Below, one piece after another: positions 59,801 through 64,000 of a stretch of DNA of 64,000 nt. The first letter of the stretch is position 1. Each line of letters starts with the position of its first letter. The translations under genes were made by a program, and so were the position numbers. Source of the DNA: Planctomycetota bacterium (GTDB lineage: Bacteria > Planctomycetota > UBA1135 > UBA2386). The notes beneath the pieces were generated by a model. It ran no database searches and had not been told where the DNA came from. It worked only from the letters and a program-made list of their open reading frames with translations. The stretch spans positions 558,001 through 622,000 of the forward strand of contig JADJPQ010000003.1 of the NCBI GenBank assembly GCA_016713175.1. Reading direction: 5' to 3'.

Positions 59801-60269
59801 CGAAGTGCTCGGCAGCACGCGCTATCGGATCGATGGCGATGTGGCGGCCGGCACGGCCCAGATCCGGGTGCTCGACCAGCGCGGTGTCGCCGCCGGCATC
59901 CGTTCGCGCACGATCGGCAATCCGGCACTGAAAGGGCAGAAGCACCTGGTGGCGATGGAACGGCAATGCCTGGTCGCCCGTGGCCGCGCCGACGACCGCA
60001 TGGTCCTGATGGTCCCGGAAGTCGACCAGAGCACGACCGTTGGCATCACGTTGTTGCACCTCCGCTTCGCGGCGCAACTGCCGGCCTCGGCGCTGCGCGG
60101 CGTGCTCGCGGGCTACCGCAATCGCTACGCGGCGTTGCAGGATGCGGTCACCGAGACCGAGCCGCAGTTCGACGAGGATCTGCTCGAACAGATGCCGGTC
60201 ATCGACCTGCTGACCGAACCGATCGGAGCGCTGGCCGACCGCTGGCGACAGGGCTTGCTGCGAACCTGA
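56835..60269 (+). CDS. oversized glucosamine-6-phosphate synthase-like protein (glutaminase + two SIS domains + extensions)
   Basis: 1144 residues, against ~600-620 for GlmS. The amidotransferase nucleophile is Cys2 (MCGIIAV). The next core motif RGRDSAG is displaced to 166-172 by a ~155-residue insertion. Then come GHTRWA (257-262), NAHPLN (271-276) and NGDVDN (293-298). The SIS1 domain has KEI (472-474), TLRGR and SQSGTT (578-583). SIS2 has EEVRIKLSELCYKSIACDAT, the region of the GlmS active-site loop. About 330 further residues (from ~830) have no recognised match. GlmS makes glucosamine-6-phosphate from fructose-6-phosphate and glutamine. The catalytic residues seem present; the role of the additions is unknown. 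Confidence 0.82.
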   Translation: MCGIIAVLRRNSRRQPPAATILDSAVTAAETALAGEFSVPGIAAAAAALAGLDSALRGVPGVLCLLAARPAAAVCEQRLTALQQRLQEFERSLDQGAAEAPDTTLEQKNQALIRCKDALWAVLRDRLPHATAVASLANGDVPHAAAAAAFSSLQGALSALDRLEVRGRDSAGISVLISGVDPERPPLRALLAGRAEDPLFQHRSARVADGVLNLVYKHAAEIGELGDNVKALRTAIQQDPLLQAALRQPDCEATVLGHTRWASIGIISQPNAHPLNHEETGRLGGPYVIGALNGDVDNHKELEQRHGLQIAPEITTDAKVIPTLVSRAMTDGLPLAEAFRRTVATFEGSVAVAAAATGEPGTLALALRGSGQALYVGIAEDTFVVASEPYGVIEECDRYLRMDGETPGNPQHASASRGQVVVLTRAEAGELVGIRRLAYDGTPLPLRPESLSKAAVTTRDIDRGAFPHFLAKEIAESPRSFEKTLRGRIVKHGGRLRVALPPQSLPANVVSGLQQQRFARIYVIGQGTAAVAGQAAAAAIATALARTAIDVRAMPATELSGFMLRDDMRDTLIVAISQSGTTTDTNRTVDLVRARGCPVLAIVNRRGSDLTDKADGVLYTSDGRDIEMSVASTKAFYAQCAAGQLLALALARAAGQADDRSEHELLQALLELPRAMTQVLQQDDAITAITAKLAPPRRYWALVGNGNNKVAAEEVRIKLSELCYKSIACDATEDKKHIDLSSEPLILVCAAGLTGSTADDVAKEVAIYKAHKACPIVIATQGEQRFGAAAAVIAVPAVHPALAFILATVAGHLFGYRAALAIDSLARPLRRARGAIEEVVSDPLLRREPLEHLRGRLLPAWQDFRRDLLAGRHDGALEARTAARLTSLCNYALGLMPIDSFAIEFGEQGGPGAVIDALTEELTHAIDQLTRPVDAIKHQAKTVTVGISRADEALLTVPLVHALLAAGAVRDRLGYRDLRTLAALDAAVVEVLGSTRYRIDGDVAAGTAQIRVLDQRGVAAGIRSRTIGNPALKGQKHLVAMERQCLVARGRADDRMVLMVPEVDQSTTVGITLLHLRFAAQLPASALRGVLAGYRNRYAALQDAVTETEPQFDEDLLEQMPVIDLLTEPIGALADRWRQGLLRT

Positions 60270-60328
60270 TCAGCCGCCTGGCCGTCGAACTGGCAATCCG
60301 ACGCCAGCCGCAGGATGCTGGTGGTGCC

Positions 60329-62956
60329 ATGGGAGACGTGCCGCAGTCCCCGGAACCGACCGTCGATCTGGGTCGCGCGCTGGCGATCCTGCTCGCCGTC
60401 GAGCCATATCCGGCAGCGGCGCGCCTGCACCAGGCGCGACAGTTGTGCGCCAGCAATGACGTGCTGTTCGCCCAGGTGGCCGGGCTGTTGCACGCCCACA
60501 CCGCGCCGAGGCCATCGAGCGAGACACACGAACTGCGACGCCGGCGCGGACTGTTCGACCGCTACACGATCGTCGACTGGCTCGGCGAAGGCGGCATGGG
60601 CGTGGTCTACAAGGCCACCGAAGACGAACCGGCGCGCACGGTGGCGCTGAAGCTGTTGCGACCCGGCGCCGCGAGTTCGGCGATGCTGCGGCGCTTCCGG
60701 CGCGAGGCCGATCTGCTGGCCCGCCTCGATCATCCGGCGATCGTGCGTGTGCTCGATTTCGGCTGGGCGATCACCGATCAGGGCCGGGAACCGTATCTGG
60801 CGATGGAGTTCGTGGCCGGTGCGCCGTTGCTCGAGACCGCGGACCAGCTGCGGCTCGGTCTGCGGCAACGCATCGCCCTGCTGATCGAGGTTGGCGACGC
60901 AATCGAACACGCGCACCGGCGCGGCGTCATTCACCGCGACCTCAAGCCGGAGAACGTGCTGATCGAACGGCGCGACGGCCGGCTGTTGCCGCGCGTGCTC
61001 GACTTCGGCATCGCCGCGGTCGTGGCCGACACGCTCGACCTGACGACGACCGTGCATCACCTCATCGGCACGATTGCCTACATGGCGCCGGAGCAGATCG
61101 ACGGTGAAGTCGACGTCCGCGGCGACGTGTGGTCGCTGGCGGTCCTCGGCTACGAACTGCTCACCGGCCGGCTGCCGATCGACGTGCAGCACCAGCGACT
61201 GGGCAAGGCGATCGAACGGATCCGCAACGCCGACCCGGTGCCGATCGAGACCGTCGACCGCCGATTGCGCGGCGACCTCGCCGCGGTGTTCGCGCAGGCG
61301 CTGGCGCGTGATCGCGACGACCGTTACCCGTCGATGGGTGCGTTCACCGCGGATCTGCGGCGGTGGCTCCGCGGCCTGCCGGTGCATGCCCGCACCCCCA
61401 CCTGGTGGTACGTGACCTGTCGCTTCGTGCAACGGCGCCGGCTGTTGACCGCGCTGGCCTCGGCTCTGCTGTTGGCCGTGGTGCTGGCGGCGCAGGCGAC
61501 GCTGCGCCAGCAGGCCGCCCATCGGGCGCATGCGCTGACGACCGCGGCCCTGGTCGATCAGCTCCTGCGCACGGCGCGCAATCAGTCCGAGGGCACCGCC
61601 GACCGGTCGGTGATCCTCGATGAACACGAACAGCGTTTGCGCAACCTGATCGACCGCCATCCCGACGACGCACCGCTGCATGCGGCCATCGCCGAACTCA
61701 TGCGGATGCGAGGCGACCGGGCCTTGAAGGCCGGCATGCTGGCCGAGACGCGCGCCTGGCGAACGAAGGAACTCGAACTGCGCGAGCGCGTGCTGCAGCT
61801 CGGCCCCAACGTTACCGCCCGGCACGAGCGCGCCGTGGCCATCGTGCAGGTGGGCGATCTCGGGAAGGCCGAGAACACCGCCGCCGGCTTCGAGCACGCG
61901 GCCGTCGAGTTCGCCCGCGCCCACACGATCTTCCGCCAGATCGCCACCGAGCAACCGACGGATCGACGCGCGCAGGACGAACTCGGCCACAGCCATCTGC
62001 GCTTCGCCGAACTGGAGTGGCGCCGCAAGGACCTCGCTGCCGCCAACCGGCATCTCGCCTTGGCCCGACCCATCGTCGATCGCCTGCTGCAGGACCACGG
62101 CGCCGCGTGGCAGTCGCACGCGCTGGCCACCGAGTTGCTCGGCGTCACCAACCTGATGCCGGACGTGCACGGTGATGTCGCACGGCGCCGTACCAACCAG
62201 CTCGCCATGCTCGAGCACGCGCGACAGCGCCGGAACAACCTGGCGTCGCTCGCGGCCGACGAAGCCCTGGCCTCGTGCGCACTGGCCGCCGCCCACGAAC
62301 TGCAGACCATCGGCGACCATGCCGGCGCCGCGACGCTGGCGGCGGAAGGCCAGCAAGCCATCGAGCACCTGCTCGAACAGGCCCCCGACCACGTGCAGGG
62401 CAAGGCCTCCATGATCCGATTGCTGACGTTGCACGCCGACGCCTGTCGCGCCCGCAGCGAGTTCCGCGCCGCCTTGCAGATGCTGCGACAAGGCCTCGAA
62501 CTGCTGGATCGCGAGCGTCGGCGCGGCGACCGCGACCGCAGCCAGCCGATCTTCGATTGCGAGCATGCACTCATCGAGGTGGTCGCAGCGACCGCGGCCA
62601 GTCTGCCCCTCGACGTGATGGCCGACGCGCGACTGGTCGGCGAGAGTCACCTGCTGCGCGGCACGCTGTGCGCGTATACCGCCTCCCACGGTCCGGACAC
62701 GCCCGCCTGGCCGGTGCGGGCGCTGCTGCGGAGCCTCTCCGGCCTGCCCGACGAACGCCTGCTCGCCGCCGCCGAGATCGCCGCCGCCGCCGAGCGCAAC
62801 AACACCGGTTGGGCGTATCGCCTGGCCGAAGCACTCTTGCTCGTCGACCGCGATCGGCCCCTGGCGCTGACGCTGCTGGATCAGCAGGCGAGCGAATGCC
62901 AGGCGCCCGCAGGCCGTGACCGGGCCGCCCGCGAAGCCGCCGCCCTGCGCAACTGA
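60329..62956 (+). CDS. membrane Ser/Thr protein kinase with TPR-like extracytoplasmic part
   Basis: 875 residues from the ATG at 60329. The Hanks-type kinase lies at ~78-350: LGEGGMGVVY (85-94), K108, HRDLKPEN (202-209), DFG (225-227), APE (253-255). One membrane helix (~373-390) follows, then ~480 residues of helical TPR-like repeats (for example RAHTIFRQIATEQPTDRRAQ). This is the usual planctomycete Pkn layout, with the repeats as a sensor or protein-docking region. It starts 59 bases after the GlmS-like gene; regulation of that enzyme is conceivable only from position. Confidence 0.92.
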   Translation: MGDVPQSPEPTVDLGRALAILLAVEPYPAAARLHQARQLCASNDVLFAQVAGLLHAHTAPRPSSETHELRRRRGLFDRYTIVDWLGEGGMGVVYKATEDEPARTVALKLLRPGAASSAMLRRFRREADLLARLDHPAIVRVLDFGWAITDQGREPYLAMEFVAGAPLLETADQLRLGLRQRIALLIEVGDAIEHAHRRGVIHRDLKPENVLIERRDGRLLPRVLDFGIAAVVADTLDLTTTVHHLIGTIAYMAPEQIDGEVDVRGDVWSLAVLGYELLTGRLPIDVQHQRLGKAIERIRNADPVPIETVDRRLRGDLAAVFAQALARDRDDRYPSMGAFTADLRRWLRGLPVHARTPTWWYVTCRFVQRRRLLTALASALLLAVVLAAQATLRQQAAHRAHALTTAALVDQLLRTARNQSEGTADRSVILDEHEQRLRNLIDRHPDDAPLHAAIAELMRMRGDRALKAGMLAETRAWRTKELELRERVLQLGPNVTARHERAVAIVQVGDLGKAENTAAGFEHAAVEFARAHTIFRQIATEQPTDRRAQDELGHSHLRFAELEWRRKDLAAANRHLALARPIVDRLLQDHGAAWQSHALATELLGVTNLMPDVHGDVARRRTNQLAMLEHARQRRNNLASLAADEALASCALAAAHELQTIGDHAGAATLAAEGQQAIEHLLEQAPDHVQGKASMIRLLTLHADACRARSEFRAALQMLRQGLELLDRERRRGDRDRSQPIFDCEHALIEVVAATAASLPLDVMADARLVGESHLLRGTLCAYTASHGPDTPAWPVRALLRSLSGLPDERLLAAAEIAAAAERNNTGWAYRLAEALLLVDRDRPLALTLLDQQASECQAPAGRDRAAREAAALRN

Positions 62957-63013
62957 TCGCCGGGTCGAATGGCCCTTTCCCAGGACCGCGCACACCCTAT
63001 CCTGCGCGCCCCA

Positions 63014-64000
63014 TGCCCGTTCCGATGATCGATCTGGTGCGCGACAAGGCGCAACTCGCCGAAGTCGAGGCCGCCGTCGCGCGCGTCGTCCGCAGTGGTC
63101 AGTACATCCTGGGTCCGGAGATCGAGAACCTCGAGAAGGAACTCGCGACCTACCTCGGCTGCAAGCACGTGATCTCGATGTCGTCCGGCACCGACGCGCT
63201 GCTGGCACCGCTGATGGCGCTGGGCATCGGGCCCGGTGACGAAGTGCTGATGCCGACCTACTCGTTCTTCGCGACGGCCGGCGTGGTGGCCCGCACCGGA
63301 GCGACGCCGGTGTTCGTCGATGTCGAACCGGTGTTCTGGAACCTCGATCCGCAGCGCCTCGCCGACCGGTTGCAGCGCTGCCGACGCCCGAAGGCGGTGA
63401 TGGGCGTGCACCTGTTCGGCGCCGCGTTCGACGTCGAGGCGATCACCGCGATCTGCAAGCAGGCCGGGCTGCCGCTGATCGAGGACGCCGCGCAGGCAAT
63501 CGGCAGCAAGTACCGCGGTCGCATGTGCGGCGGCGACGGCCTGTGCGCCGGCTGGTCGACGTTCCCGACCAAGAACCTCGGCGGGCTCGGCGACGGTGGC
63601 TTCCTGAGCACCAACGACGACGATTTCGCCCACCGCTGCCGGCTGCTGCGCAACCACGGCCAGGCCGAGCAGTACAAGCACCAGGTCGTCGGCGGCAACT
63701 TCCGGATGGACGCCATCCAGGCCGCCGCGCTCCGGGTCAAGCTGCGCGGCATCGAACACGTGACCACACAACGGCGCGAGAACGCGGCCCGCTACCGCCG
63801 GCTGTTCGACGAAGCGGGACTCACCAACTGGTTGCACCTCCCGACCGACGTCGCCGACCGCCATGCCTGGCACCAATTCGTGCTGCGGGTGCCGGCGGCC
63901 GACCGCGATCGGCTGATCGCGTGGTTGCGGCAACACGGCGTCGGTTGCGCGGTCTACTACCCGATCCCGTTCCACCGGCAGCCTTGCTTCCAGGCGCTCG
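63014..64000 (+). CDS. DegT/DnrJ/EryC1/StrS aminotransferase (C-terminus outside window)
   Basis: 329 residues are visible and the gene runs off the right edge; full members have ~370-400. Family marks: GQYILGPEIENLEKELATYL, SSGTDALLAPLMAL, GDEVLMPTYSFFATAG, LIEDAAQAIGS (the pyridoxal-ring aspartate) and the Schiff-base lysine K187 in FPTKNLGGLGDGG. It transfers an amino group to a keto-sugar nucleotide, as in WecE, PglE or perosamine synthases. It may feed amino sugars to the surface glycan operon at 10.7-20 kb, but no gene-level link is seen. Confidence 0.92.

Noticed and set aside
55575..60077. 1500-codon open frame on the minus strand opposite the GlmS-like gene
   Set aside because: GC-rich third positions keep antisense frames open. 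The translation is low-complexity Arg/Gln/Ala-rich with no domain, while the plus strand encodes clear GlmS motifs.
60125..63208. 1027-codon minus-strand open frame opposite the Ser/Thr kinase
   Set aside because: Same antisense artefact; the plus strand carries an intact kinase with all catalytic motifs.

Overview
The window is a GC-rich, tightly packed bacterial chromosome segment that most likely comes from a planctomycete (Planctomycetota). This is inferred from three things: a PVC-subgroup dehydrogenase-type secreted protein at the left edge, an abundance of large secreted proteins with signal peptides ending at A-Q, and a recurrent C-terminal domain on unrelated secreted proteins. No rRNA, tRNA, transposase, CRISPR array or phage gene was seen. 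No gene-free stretch exceeds about 300 bases; the largest gaps are 1138-1397, 3893-4147, 10488-10750 and 50549-50763.

Layout. 1-10.5 kb: a partial PVC dehydrogenase, a frameshifted MFS transporter, an M19 dipeptidase, several secreted or membrane proteins of unknown function and a small HEAT protein. 10.75-22.5 kb: an eight-gene, translationally coupled operon (MurG-fold glycosyltransferase, two GT4 glycosyltransferases, an MsbA-type ABC exporter, two APH-fold kinases, an AlgE-like outer membrane barrel and a beta-helix lipoprotein). It looks like a glycan or glycolipid assembly and export route. A carboxypeptidase-regulatory-repeat protein follows. 24.8-29.6 kb: a minus-strand operon encoding a C39-like cysteine peptidase, an ATP-grasp ligase with a RimK-like N-terminal extension, and a GCS2-type carboxylate-amine ligase. 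A lipoprotein and a GNAT acetyltransferase lie divergently beside it. This is a predicted peptide-metabolite system. 29.6-33.9 kb: an ABM-domain protein, a HEAT protein, RecN and a secreted protein.

33.9-43.2 kb: a local amplification on the minus strand. A very large secreted alpha/beta-hydrolase plus beta-propeller protein is followed by three paralogous beta-helix proteins, with two truncated copies of the hydrolase tail between them. The large gene begins at a tract of eight 7-bp repeats that, as assembled, puts the start codon out of frame with the rest of the gene. 43.3-52.5 kb: a redoxin-esterase fusion, two hypothetical proteins, a POTRA-less Omp85 barrel, a Kelch/glycine-rich giant and a di-haem peroxidase with an intrinsic terminator behind it.

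52.6-64 kb: a cytosolic hypothetical, a cysteine-free PerR-like regulator with a palindrome at its start and a dps remnant just behind it, a DksA/TraR zinc-finger protein, a small ferredoxin, a DUF3299-like protein and a HEAT-like protein. These are followed by an unusually long (1144 aa) GlmS-like protein, a Ser/Thr kinase and a DegT/DnrJ aminotransferase running off the right edge.

Four single-base frameshifts interrupt otherwise well-conserved genes (one each in the MFS and beta-helix lipoprotein genes, two in the GCS2 ligase). Either real decay or residual long-read indels could explain them, and the same caution applies to the 7-bp repeat tract.
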